From positions 1-12,725 of the forward strand of contig UREH01000057.1 in NCBI GenBank assembly GCA_900546835.1: a stretch of 12,725 bases of DNA, read 5' to 3'. Of this stretch, positions 1 to 7,094 are shown piece after piece. The notes beneath the pieces are model-generated. The model did no database searches. It worked only from the letters and a program-made list of their open reading frames with translations, and had not been told where the DNA came from. The position numbers and the translations under genes are program-made. Source of the stretch: an uncultured Porphyromonadaceae bacterium. GTDB lineage: Bacteria > Bacteroidota > Bacteroidia > Bacteroidales > Muribaculaceae. Numbering within the stretch: position 1 is the stretch's first letter; every line of letters starts with the position of its first letter.

Positions 1-301
1 CGATGAAGAAGGAGTGTAGATGTCTACACGACTGATGAAGAGAGGAAAAGATACGAAAATTTTACCGCGGAAATGTTGAAATAATTAGATCAGGAAAGTA
101 TAAAATAATTTTGAACAGTTACTTATATTTAGGCAAGTTAGATTCTAAAAATTCAATGATTGTAAACTGCATCCGATGAGGTGCGATTTCCAAAGGTAAA
201 GAAGATAGGTTGAACATACAGGCGGTGTGTCGTGATTGACACGCCGCTTGTTTTCGTCTGATGGATTCGCTAACTTTGAATCCGCATTCACGGCCTGGAA
301 T
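1..301. other. AT-rich spacer left of the epimerase gene
   Basis: No gene of its own is visible in these 301 bases. Every forward frame entering from the left edge stops within the first 35 bases (for example a TAG at 18-20 and a TGA at 33-35), so the first bases may be the 3' end of an upstream gene cut by the window. A small perfect hairpin (TGTAGA, 2-base loop, TCTACA) lies at about 16-29. Bases 40-170 are clearly more AT-rich than the genes. The only strong element is the hairpin at 222-255, listed separately. I found no convincing promoter for the gene at 302: TATATTTA at 124-131 resembles a -7 box, but no TTG or TTTG sits at the usual distance upstream. Confidence 0.6.
222..255 (+). terminator. 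Terminator-like hairpin, GGCGGTGTGTC type
   Basis: GCGGTGTGTC (222-231) pairs with GACACGCCGC (238-247) over 10 base pairs with a single G-U wobble and a 6-base loop (GTGATT). It is followed by TTGTTTT at 248-254. A GC-rich stem plus a U-rich tail is the form of an intrinsic terminator on the + strand, probably for a transcript entering from the left. The 5' arm, including G221, is the same 11 bases (GGCGGTGTGTC) as the 5' arm of the hairpin downstream of the rubrerythrin gene read on the - strand, so the two may belong to one repeat family. The short U-tract, interrupted by a G, makes it less than textbook. Confidence 0.6.
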
Positions 302-1402
302 ATGAAACGATATATAATTCTTTGTATGGCTCTTATCGGCCTGTTCGCGCAGGGCGACGCGAAAGTATCGCTACGCTATTATCCTTACGAACTGCAGCTC
401 AGGCATGCATTTAATCTTGCGTCGATGTCGCGTACGTCGACTCCTGGCGTGCAGGTGGAGATCTCGATGGATTCCGTCGGTGTGGGGGGTGCTCCGCTTA
501 TCGGCTATGGCGAAGCCTCGATGCCTCCCTATCTTGGCGAGTCGGTCGCATCTGTAACCGGGTTTCTGAGCCGTGTGGACGCCTCGCGACTTTCCGACCC
601 CTTCGCCATCGACGCCATTCACGCTTACCTTGATTCGCTCGCACCGGGCAACATGGCGGCAAAAGCGGCAATAGATATTGCTCTCCACGACCTTACGGGG
701 AAAATCATGGGACAACCCTGGCACCGCATCTGGGGAATCGACGAGCGCAAGGCTCCCTCCACGAGCTACACCATCTCGAACGATAGCCCTGAGGTGCTTG
801 AGCAAAAAATAGCCGAGTCGGAGCCTTATAAGGTCATAAAGGTGAAGATGGGAGTGCCGGGCGACTGCGAACTGATTGAGACCATCCGGCGCCATACTGA
901 TCGCCCGATTTGCGTCGACGTGAACCAGGGGTGGAAAACTCCTGAAGAAGCGTTGGAAAACATCCTTTGGCTTGCCGACAGGGGAGTGATATTCGTGGAG
1001 CAGCCACTCGACAAGCGCGATATGGAGGGGCACGCATGGCTCAAGGAGCGCTCGCCGATTCCGATTGTGGCCGACGAGGCTGTGCAGACTTCGGCCGACG
1101 TTCCGGCGCTCGCCCGCGCCTACGACGGCATCAACATCAAGCTGATGAAGTGTGGCGGCATGCACGACGCCTACCGCATGGCCGTGCTGGCGCGCGGCCT
1201 GGGGATGAAGGTGATGATCGGGTGCATGACCGAGACGTCGTGTGCCGTCTCGGCTGCCGCTCAGCTTGCGGGACTTGCCGACTGGGTTGACCTCGACGGC
1301 AATCTTCTTATCGCCAACGATCTTTTCGACGGCATGAAGATTGTAGACGGCCGAGTGACGGTTTCTGACCTCCCGGGCATCGGCATCACCCCGAAAAAGT
1401 AG
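302..1402 (+). CDS. Dipeptide epimerase (enolase superfamily), probably exported
   Basis: This 366-residue protein belongs to the muconate-lactonizing-enzyme subgroup of the enolase superfamily, most like L-Ala-D/L-Glu type dipeptide epimerases, which invert the alpha carbon of peptidoglycan-derived dipeptides using Mg2+. The expected residues are present: the acid/base lysine pair KVK at 180-182, metal ligands D206 (VDVN), E233 (VEQP) and D258 (ADE), the second catalytic lysine K280 (NIK), and GCMTETS (307-313) followed by DLDG (330-333), which is typical of dipeptide epimerases. I chose the ATG at 302. A longer frame opening at a TTG (236) would start inside a hairpin and add 22 unfamiliar residues. 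From the ATG, residues 1-20 form a basic then hydrophobic signal peptide (MKRYIILCMALIGLFAQ), and the capping domain begins right after it at about K21, so the protein probably acts in the periplasm. The exact dipeptide cannot be read from the sequence. The stop codon overlaps the edge of the repeat at 1399-1579. Confidence 0.85.
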   Translation: MKRYIILCMALIGLFAQGDAKVSLRYYPYELQLRHAFNLASMSRTSTPGVQVEISMDSVGVGGAPLIGYGEASMPPYLGESVASVTGFLSRVDASRLSDPFAIDAIHAYLDSLAPGNMAAKAAIDIALHDLTGKIMGQPWHRIWGIDERKAPSTSYTISNDSPEVLEQKIAESEPYKVIKVKMGVPGDCELIETIRRHTDRPICVDVNQGWKTPEEALENILWLADRGVIFVEQPLDKRDMEGHAWLKERSPIPIVADEAVQTSADVPALARAYDGINIKLMKCGGMHDAYRMAVLARGLGMKVMIGCMTETSCAVSAAAQLAGLADWVDLDGNLLIANDLFDGMKIVDGRVTVSDLPGIGITPKK

Positions 1403-1579
1403 AGGGCGTGTCATAATAGCCCATCTGGGGCGTCGCGTGAGGGGTTCGGGTTCCTACCATCTGGACCATTCTTTGCATAGCAAAGCGACCAAAGGTCGAT
1501 GGCTGACAGCGCCCTCGCCATCCGGGTAAAAAATAGGGCGATGTGTCAAATTATGGAATTTTGACACACCGCCTTAGAG
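1399..1579. repeat. MITE-like structured repeat between convergent genes
   Basis: About 170 bases between the epimerase stop and the rubrerythrin gene show features of a small non-autonomous mobile element. The ends are imperfect inverted repeats: GGCGTGTCATAAT from 1405, and on the other strand GGCGGTGTGTCAAAAT from 1573. They are bounded by near-identical 6-base flanks, GTAGAG (1399-1404) and TTAGAG (1574-1579), that could be a target duplication. The interior is highly foldable: CTTTGC/GCAAAG, GATGGC/GCCATC, and CCATC+GACC (with a 2-base bulge) against GGTC+GATGG. No transposase or convincing peptide is encoded; the longest forward frame from 1499 has only 22 codons. The inverted ends are short and unequal, so this may instead be a palindromic intergenic repeat or a structured RNA. 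The right end doubles as the rubrerythrin terminator. Confidence 0.45.
1528..1574 (-). terminator. Intrinsic terminator of the rubrerythrin gene
   Basis: Read on the - strand, GGCGGTGTGTCAAA (1573-1560) pairs with TTTGACACATCGCC (1550-1537): 9 inner base pairs, one C-A mismatch, then 4 outer base pairs, closing a 9-base loop. The next bases on that strand are CTATTTTTT, giving the U-tract. It starts 41 bases past the rubrerythrin stop codon (1614). On the + strand it has no U-tract after it, so it should act mainly on the leftward transcript. It forms the right end of the repeat at 1399-1579. Confidence 0.65.
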
Positions 1580-1613
1580 ACTTTAAATACCTTAAAAAAG
1601 CCTTCGGGGAATT

Positions 1614-2198
1614 TCAATAGTTTTCCTGACGACGCTGGAAGTAGGCCTGGGGCTTGCGGCATACGGGGCAGGCCCCAGGCGCGTTCTTGCCGGTTGCGAT
1701 ATATCCGCAGTAGCGGCATTGCCACTGAGTGTTGGCATCGGGATCGGAGAAGACTTCGCCTGCTTCCATGCGGGCGAGCAGTTTGAGGTATCGGGCCTCA
1801 TGGCCCTGCTCCACCACGGCGACATTTTCGAAAAGTTTGGCGATGGCGGTGAATCCTTCCTCGCGGGCCACACGTGCGAATTCCACATACATGTCGGCCC
1901 ATTCCTCATGCTCGCCGGCTGCTGCTTCGGCAAGATTCCGTGCGGTGTCGCCCACCGGGCCTGCCGGATATGATGCCTGAATCTCAAGCATACCTTCGTC
2001 GAGATAGCTGAAGAAGTTTTTGGCATGTGCGAATTCCTGTTCGGCAGTCTCCATGAAGATGGAGGCTATCTGTTCGTAACCCTCCTCACGGGCCACTTCG
2101 GCGAAAATAGTATAGCGGCTGCGGGCCTGCGATTCGCCTGCGAATGATTTCAGAAGATTGACTTCGGTGCGTGTGCCTTTTATGTTTTTCTTGTCCAT
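1614..2198 (-). CDS. rbr: Rubrerythrin
   Basis: This is a 194-residue non-heme iron peroxidase that reduces hydrogen peroxide to water in the cytoplasm of anaerobes, taking electrons from rubredoxin or NAD(P)H-linked reductases. The N-terminal four-helix ferritin-like domain carries the diiron ligands at the classical spacing: E22 (GESQAR), E55 and H58 (EFAH), E96 and E99 (EHEE), E130 and H133 (EQGH). These align with E20, E53, H56, E94, E97, E127 and H130 of the Desulfovibrio protein. The C-terminal rubredoxin-like domain has the Fe(SCys)4 site C161-x2-C164 and C177-x2-C180. The length is normal, so the gene looks intact and active. The ATG at 2196-2198 gives the family's usual N-terminus (TRTEVNLLKSFAGE). 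It is transcribed away from the glycosidase cluster and converges on the epimerase gene, with a terminator at 1528-1574. I see no clear promoter or regulator box upstream. Confidence 0.96.
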   Translation of the reverse strand: MDKKNIKGTRTEVNLLKSFAGESQARSRYTIFAEVAREEGYEQIASIFMETAEQEFAHAKNFFSYLDEGMLEIQASYPAGPVGDTARNLAEAAAGEHEEWADMYVEFARVAREEGFTAIAKLFENVAVVEQGHEARYLKLLARMEAGEVFSDPDANTQWQCRYCGYIATGKNAPGACPVCRKPQAYFQRRQENY

Positions 2199-2479
2199 AA
2201 TTGTTGGGTTGTTGAATTGTGTTTCCTTTTTTTGCTGTCTAATTACAACAGATTGACACGATAGAAAGTTCTCGGCTGCAAGGGCCGCGTGTGGTCGGAG
2301 AATCTACACTCCGATGGCTTCATGAGCGGCTCAATCAGGACTGAATTCTCATTTTTGGGATCTGTGAAGCAGATGTGGCATTATTTGAACTGAATTTGAC
2401 GATTTTTTTTTATTTTAGCATCTAATTTTGTAAATGCCAAATCAGAATTGATACCAATCTATACCGAAAACTTTCAGCG
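2199..2479. other. Divergent spacer between rubrerythrin and the glycosidase cluster
   Basis: This 281-base AT-rich spacer separates two divergent transcription units and must contain both promoters. The rightward one is suggested at 2395-2430. For the leftward rubrerythrin transcript I see only weak -7-like matches and no reliable call. A 6-base-pair inverted repeat, TCGGAG (2295-2300) and CTCCGA (2309-2314) with an 8-base loop, sits near the middle and could be a protein-binding or attenuator-like site, but it has no U-tract. No gene is visible; a 23-codon forward frame from 2322 resembles nothing I know. Confidence 0.5.
2395..2430 (+). promoter_or_regulatory. Candidate Bacteroidetes promoter for the glycosidase cluster
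   Basis: TAATTTTG at 2423-2430 is an exact match to the Bacteroidetes -7 consensus TAnnTTTG. A TTTG at 2395-2398 could be the -33 element, but the gap between them is 24 bases, longer than the usual 19-21. It lies about 50 bases ahead of the ATG at 2480, inside a T-rich stretch. There is no other promoter-like sequence between here and the start codon. The weak upstream element fits a promoter that needs an activator such as the HTCS of this cluster, but that is inference. Confidence 0.5.
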
Positions 2480-4507
2480 ATGAAGACTGCAACTCTTGCT
2501 TTTTTTGTTACGACCTCTCTGCTTACAGCCTTGATTGCCGCGACTCCCCAGGCGGGGGCGGCTCTTAAAACATTTGAATGCGGCCAATGGAGCCTGACGG
2601 TTGATACCGCCGACGGCAGTGCCACCCTCAGTCTCGACAACCGGCCGGTAGCGGTCGGCGTCGGAGCGGAATGGGGGCTCGATTCCGTGGTTGCCACCAT
2701 GAAGGGGATGAAGAACATCACCGCCAGCTCGCGCCCCTTCGCCGATAAATTCGGCAATGGAATGAAAGTTGCCGTTGCCGGCCGCGACGGCAAACTTACG
2801 GCCACGCGCACCTTCCGACTCTATGAGGGGAAGCCGTATGCCATCGCCGACCTCACCGTGGCCAATCCGGCCGGCGTGGAGGCCAACTATATGGCTCCAG
2901 TGGCATGCGCATCGACTTTCGAGGCTTTCAGCCGTCCGGGCAACAGCACGGTGTTCGTGCCATACGACAACGACGCCTGGGTGCGCTACAGCATAACGCC
3001 CTTCGGAGAGTCCATGCCGGTGAGCTACGAGGTATCGGCCATCCTAAACGCCGATACCCGCGAGGCCATCGTGGTCGGCTCGATGGAGCACGACGTATGG
3101 AAAACCGGCGTGCGCACCGTGGCCAAAGGAGCCACGGCCATCGACTCGCTTTATGCCTTTGGCGGCGTGGCCACCAACCTGACCCGAGACATCCGTCCCC
3201 ACGGAGCCGTGAAAGGGAAGAGCGTGAAATCCCCCGCCATAATGCTGGGGCGTTTCGACGACTGGCGCGACGGCATGGAGACCTATGCCGACCTCTGTGC
3301 CATCGAGGCGCCGCGCATCCAGTCGGCCGGCCCGCGGCCGTTCGGCTGGAACAGCTGGGGCAAACTTCAGACCCGCGTGAACTTCGAGAACGCCAACCAG
3401 GTGGGCGAGTTCATCGCCGAGAAGCTGGAGCCTGAGTCGTTTGTCAACGCCGACAGCACCGTATACATCGGCCTCGACGCCTTCTGGGATTTTGGCCTGA
3501 CCGAGCAGCAGCGCATCGACTTCGCCAAGGCCTGCCACGACCGCGGCCAAAAGGCCGGCATCTACTTCTGCCCGTTTACCGACTGGGGTAAGAATCCCGA
3601 GGCGACCGTGGGCGAGGCTCCCGAATACAAATACAAAGACATCTATCTGCGCCACGGCGACAAGATTCTGGAATTCGACGGTGCCTATGCCATCGACCCG
3701 ACACATCCGGCCACGCGCGCACGCATCGCCCGACAGGTACAGCAGTTCATCGACTGGGGCTACGATTTCATGAAAATCGACTTCATGGCCCATGGCGCCT
3801 ACGAGGCCGACTCCCACTACGACCCATCGGTGACCACCGGCGTGCAGGCCTACAACAGCGGGATGGCATTCATTGACTCCGTGGCTCAGGGCAAGCTCTG
3901 GATCAACCTCTCGATTGCGCCGCTTTTCCCCGCCAACTATGCCCACAGCCGCCGCATAGGCTGCGACGCATGGGCCGACATCAACAATACCGAATATTCC
4001 CTCAACGCCCTTACCTACGGATGGTGGCTCGACCATGTATACCACTACAACGACGCAGACCATATCGTGATGGAGGGTGTAACCGACGGAGAGAACCGCG
4101 CACGCCTCACCTCGTCGGCCATCACGGGTCTCTTCCTGCTGGGCGATGATCTCTCGGAGGTGAGCGGCAAGCCGGCGACGCGCGCAAAAGTGCTCCGCAC
4201 GGCCACCAACCCCGACATCAACGCCATAGCCCGCGCATGCAAGTCGTTCCGCCCTGTTGAACCCGGCAAGGGCGACCGCGCCGCCGACATGTTTGTGGGT
4301 CGCGACGGCGACACGATGTATGTGGCCATATTCAACTTCTCCGACCGCTCCGAGCGCAAGCACCTGCCGCTCCACCGCCTCGGACTGAGCGACGGCGCCG
4401 ATTATCAGGCGGTGGAATTGTGGTCGCACGACGCTTCGACGCTCCGCGGGGCCATCGACACCGAAGTGCCGGCCAAAGATGTGAAAGTCTACCGCATAGC
4501 CCTCTGA
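2480..4507 (+). CDS. Secreted clan GH-D glycosidase (melibiase-like), first paralog
   Basis: A 675-residue exported glycoside hydrolase of the GH27/GH36 type. Residues 1-27 are a signal peptide ending near QAGA. Residues about 30-280 form a beta-rich N-terminal domain ending in GRFDDWRDG (257-265). The (beta/alpha)8 barrel starts at PFGWNSWG (287-294), the GH27/GH36 signature. The nucleophile is probably D434 in MKIDF, equivalent to the KxD motif of alpha-galactosidases, and the acid/base is probably D496 in RRIGCD. DPTHP (406-410) is shared with the neighbour. A small beta domain closes the protein (about 600-675). Where classical enzymes have an Asp-Asp pair followed by Trp that holds galactose, this protein has GLDAFWD (331-337), so the substrate may not be plain alpha-galactose. 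The most likely role is removing an alpha-linked side-chain sugar in the periplasm or at the cell surface. It is probably first in an operon, 67 bases ahead of its paralog. Clan membership is firm; specificity is not. Confidence 0.8.
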   Translation: MKTATLAFFVTTSLLTALIAATPQAGAALKTFECGQWSLTVDTADGSATLSLDNRPVAVGVGAEWGLDSVVATMKGMKNITASSRPFADKFGNGMKVAVAGRDGKLTATRTFRLYEGKPYAIADLTVANPAGVEANYMAPVACASTFEAFSRPGNSTVFVPYDNDAWVRYSITPFGESMPVSYEVSAILNADTREAIVVGSMEHDVWKTGVRTVAKGATAIDSLYAFGGVATNLTRDIRPHGAVKGKSVKSPAIMLGRFDDWRDGMETYADLCAIEAPRIQSAGPRPFGWNSWGKLQTRVNFENANQVGEFIAEKLEPESFVNADSTVYIGLDAFWDFGLTEQQRIDFAKACHDRGQKAGIYFCPFTDWGKNPEATVGEAPEYKYKDIYLRHGDKILEFDGAYAIDPTHPATRARIARQVQQFIDWGYDFMKIDFMAHGAYEADSHYDPSVTTGVQAYNSGMAFIDSVAQGKLWINLSIAPLFPANYAHSRRIGCDAWADINNTEYSLNALTYGWWLDHVYHYNDADHIVMEGVTDGENRARLTSSAITGLFLLGDDLSEVSGKPATRAKVLRTATNPDINAIARACKSFRPVEPGKGDRAADMFVGRDGDTMYVAIFNFSDRSERKHLPLHRLGLSDGADYQAVELWSHDASTLRGAIDTEVPAKDVKVYRIAL

Positions 4508-4574
4508 GGCATCGGCAAACGTAGACTGAATATATTACAAAACAAAACGATATAACACTCCATAACCGCAGATT

Positions 4575-7040
4575 ATGATAACCAATAGAATTGCCGCCGG
4601 CCTGACAGCCGCCATCTTCGCCATGGGGCTGATGCACGTTTCGGCCACATCCATTTCCGAAGGGTCATTGAAACTTGACTACGACAACGGCAAACTCACG
4701 CTTTACCACAACGGCTTCGCCGCATTCAACGATATCTATTCCACTGCCACCTACAACTTCGAAGGGGAGGAGACAAAGAGCATCTCGAGTAAGGACTACG
4801 CCCCGATGGTGACCGTGACCACCGCGCTGAAGGAGTTTGGCGAGCAGAACGAATTCGGCGAGGGCCAGGTGCTGAAATTCGTCCACACCGGCGACGGCAT
4901 GCAGCTCGTGCGCACCTATGCAATGTATCCCGGACTTTCCTACGCTATCGCCCAGGCGAGCGTGGTTTCAACCAACGGCAAGACCATCTACTCCAACTGC
5001 CTCGTGCCGATGACCGTCGGTGAGAACACCGACCTTCCGGAAGCAAACAACAACCGCATCATGTGGGTGCCCTTTGAAAACGACGGCCATCAGGCATACG
5101 GTTGCCAGACCATCAACACCAGCAGAGAGTATACCTCCGTATCCCACGAAGTAGGGTGCACATTCAACATCGACAGCCGTTTCGGCCTCGTAGCCGGATC
5201 GGTCGACCACGACAACTGGAAAAACGGCGTTACCGTCAAGGGTAACTACGGCCGCCGCATCCTGAAATTCGAATGCCTTTCGGGTCTCTCCAGCGAGCTG
5301 ACCCACGACCAGATTCCGCATGGCAAACTCCACGGCCAAAAGGTAAGCTCGGCCCGCTTCATGTTCGGAGCGTTCGACGACTGGCGCGAGGGTCTCTATG
5401 CCTTCGCCGACGCCAATGCTGTCGTTGAGCCTCCGATGGAATGGAACGACGGAAACCCCATCGGCTGGAGCTCCTACGGCTCCCATCAGGCGAAGGGGAA
5501 CCTTGAAGGCGTTCACGGCTGCGCCCGTTTCCTGAAGGACGAGCTTTTCGACAAGGGATTCCACAACGCCAACGGCCAGACTGCCATCAGCCTCGACGCC
5601 TTCGGCGAAGACAATATCAGCGCGGGCAACCTCAAGCGTCTGGCCACTCAGTATTTCGCGCCTGAGAACAAATCCTACAACTATGGCGGCCAGAGATACA
5701 CAGGCACCAATCAGATTCTCGGCCTTTACGGCGGTCCGTTTGTAATCTGGGACTGGACTCTCGACTCGCAGGTATATGGCGCTCCCGAATATACAAACCG
5801 CGATATGGCGCTGAGAGTCAACGGACAAATCCAGCCCGTATGGTATAATAACTCCGGCTGCCATTATATTGCCAGCGATCCGACCCATCCCGCTATGGAA
5901 AAGCTTATCAAGGCTGTATTCAAAAAATATAACGACCTTGGAGCGAAATATGTGAAAATCGATTTCATGAACAGCGGCATCGTGCAGGGCGACAGCTATT
6001 ACAATCCTGAAATCACCACAGCCGTGCAGGCCTACAACTATGGTATGAAGATGATTCGTGAGGAGGCCGAGAAATACGGCATGTACGTTGTGCTGGCCAT
6101 GTCGCCCGCTTTCCCCTACCAGTATACCCAGGGGCGGCGCACCTGCTGCGACCGCTTCAGCGAAATCGGCGAAAGCGAATTTGTGATGAACTCCATTTCC
6201 TACGGCTTCTGGATGGATCGCCTCTACAAGGTGCTCGATCCCGACCAACTCGTGTTCTACAAGAACGACAGCGGCCTGAAGGAAACTGAGGGCGAGAACC
6301 GTGCCCGCGCCACTACAGGCGTGGTAACCGGTGCCTACATCTTCGGCGACAACTACTGCGAGACCGCTCCCAAGGATGATAACGGCAACATAGTGGGTCA
6401 TCCCGTGGAATCGAAAAAGCGCGCCCGCCTCATAATGGGCAACGAGCGCGTAAATGAATACGTCCGGACCCATACCGGCGCCTTTACCCCGGTTCCCGGC
6501 AACGAATTTAATTCACCCTACCGTTCGGAGACTGTTTTCGTGCGCCACGACGACAATGCAACCTATGTGGCCGTGTTCAATTTCAGTTCATCGGCTACCA
6601 AGCGCGGCGAACTGAAATTTACCACCCTCGGCATCCCTGTGGGGAAATACAACAAAATCCAGGAGCTCTGGAGCGGCGACTTCGTTTCGATGAACAGCGG
6701 CAACAACGGCTTCTCCTACGAAGTCGGTCCGAAAGACGCCCATATCTATAAACTCTACAATACCTCCTCGGGCATCGAGGATCTCGCGGTCGACGCAGGA
6801 ACGGAAGATGCCCGGCTCAACGTGGCTCTCGACGGCGAAGGCCGCTGTCAGGCTGCTGCGGCCAAAAAGCTGACGGAAGTGGCAGTATATGGCACCGACG
6901 GCCGTCTGCTCGGCCAGGGCCGCCGTCCCGACGGCGCCGCAGGCATATCGGTAAGCCTCGCCGGTTCGCCCCGTATCGCTATCGTCAAGGCTGTGATGGC
7001 CGACGGAACAATCGCTGTAGTCAAGGCCGCGCGCCGTTAA
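4575..7040 (+). CDS. Secreted clan GH-D glycosidase with T9SS-type tail, second paralog
   Basis: This 821-residue paralog of the preceding enzyme has the same layout: signal peptide (about 1-24), N-terminal beta domain ending in AFDDWREG (266-273), barrel from GWSSYG (297-302), DPTHP (435-439), probable nucleophile D463 in VKIDF, probable acid/base D526 in RRTCCD, and the shared block TEGENRARA (571-579). It differs in three ways. The barrel signature is GWSSYG instead of GWNSWG. A segment of about 40-50 extra residues, rich in Tyr, Trp and Gly, lies between LDAF (340-343) and DPTHP and could shape a different active site. About 90 extra C-terminal residues (about 732-821) contain VYGTDGRLL and IAIVKAVMADG followed by a basic end, which resembles the Por-secretion (type IX) sorting domain. 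The galactose-binding Asp pair is again missing (LDAFGED). Probably co-transcribed with both neighbours; the HTCS follows after 54 bases. Substrate unknown. Confidence 0.8.
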   Translation: MITNRIAAGLTAAIFAMGLMHVSATSISEGSLKLDYDNGKLTLYHNGFAAFNDIYSTATYNFEGEETKSISSKDYAPMVTVTTALKEFGEQNEFGEGQVLKFVHTGDGMQLVRTYAMYPGLSYAIAQASVVSTNGKTIYSNCLVPMTVGENTDLPEANNNRIMWVPFENDGHQAYGCQTINTSREYTSVSHEVGCTFNIDSRFGLVAGSVDHDNWKNGVTVKGNYGRRILKFECLSGLSSELTHDQIPHGKLHGQKVSSARFMFGAFDDWREGLYAFADANAVVEPPMEWNDGNPIGWSSYGSHQAKGNLEGVHGCARFLKDELFDKGFHNANGQTAISLDAFGEDNISAGNLKRLATQYFAPENKSYNYGGQRYTGTNQILGLYGGPFVIWDWTLDSQVYGAPEYTNRDMALRVNGQIQPVWYNNSGCHYIASDPTHPAMEKLIKAVFKKYNDLGAKYVKIDFMNSGIVQGDSYYNPEITTAVQAYNYGMKMIREEAEKYGMYVVLAMSPAFPYQYTQGRRTCCDRFSEIGESEFVMNSISYGFWMDRLYKVLDPDQLVFYKNDSGLKETEGENRARATTGVVTGAYIFGDNYCETAPKDDNGNIVGHPVESKKRARLIMGNERVNEYVRTHTGAFTPVPGNEFNSPYRSETVFVRHDDNATYVAVFNFSSSATKRGELKFTTLGIPVGKYNKIQELWSGDFVSMNSGNNGFSYEVGPKDAHIYKLYNTSSGIEDLAVDAGTEDARLNVALDGEGRCQAAAAKKLTEVAVYGTDGRLLGQGRRPDGAAGISVSLAGSPRIAIVKAVMADGTIAVVKAARR
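6768..7037 (+). other. C-terminal Por-secretion (type IX) sorting-like domain
   Basis: Residues about 732-821 of the second glycosidase follow the end of the catalytic module (HIYKLYN). They begin SSGIEDLAVD, a linker form common before such tails in Prevotella and Muribaculaceae proteins. Next come LTEVAVYGTDGRLLG, then a strand with VSLAG, then IAIVKAVMADGT and VVKAARR. That order (strand with a Tyr-x-x-x-Gly-Arg turn, Gly-rich stretch, strand ending in VK, basic terminus) fits type-A CTDs. If functional, the enzyme would cross the outer membrane by the type IX system. No T9SS gene is in this window. Confidence 0.55.
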
Positions 7041-7094
7041 GGCGCCCCGGCTGCGGGCAATGGCGTTCGCAAAAATCTCCATTCATCTGAACCT

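Noticed and set aside
109..131. Promoter-like TTTTG and TATATTTA ahead of the epimerase gene
   Set aside because: Only 10 bases separate the two elements, far from the normal Bacteroidetes spacing, and the -7 box lacks its final G.
236..301. Upstream TTG start extending the epimerase by 22 residues
   Set aside because: The TTG lies inside the loop and 3' arm of a strong hairpin, and the added residues do not resemble the family. The ATG at 302 gives a clean signal peptide directly before the conserved domain.
1440..1475. tRNA-like T-arm (GGGGTTCGGGTTCC followed by a GGACCA end)
   Set aside because: Only a 3-base-pair stem can form, the upstream sequence does not supply a matching acceptor strand, and no anticodon arm is visible.
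1499..1567. 22-codon forward frame inside the repeat (MADSALAIRVKN...)
   Set aside because: It is too short, resembles no family I can name, and is built largely from the arms of hairpins.
2295..2314. TCGGAG/CTCCGA hairpin as a terminator
   Set aside because: The stem is only 6 base pairs, no U-tract follows on either strand, and it lies between divergent promoters where no terminator is needed.
3044..4429. 461-codon open frame on the - strand
   Set aside because: It lies wholly antisense to the first glycosidase, whose conserved motifs prove the + strand reading. Long antisense frames are expected in GC-rich genes. The same holds for 371-1414, 4968-6473, 8796-10145 and 11259-12260.
4508..4574. 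Search for a separate promoter or terminator between the two glycosidases
   Set aside because: There is no hairpin with a T-tract and no TAnnTTTG box; the gap is best read as intra-operon.
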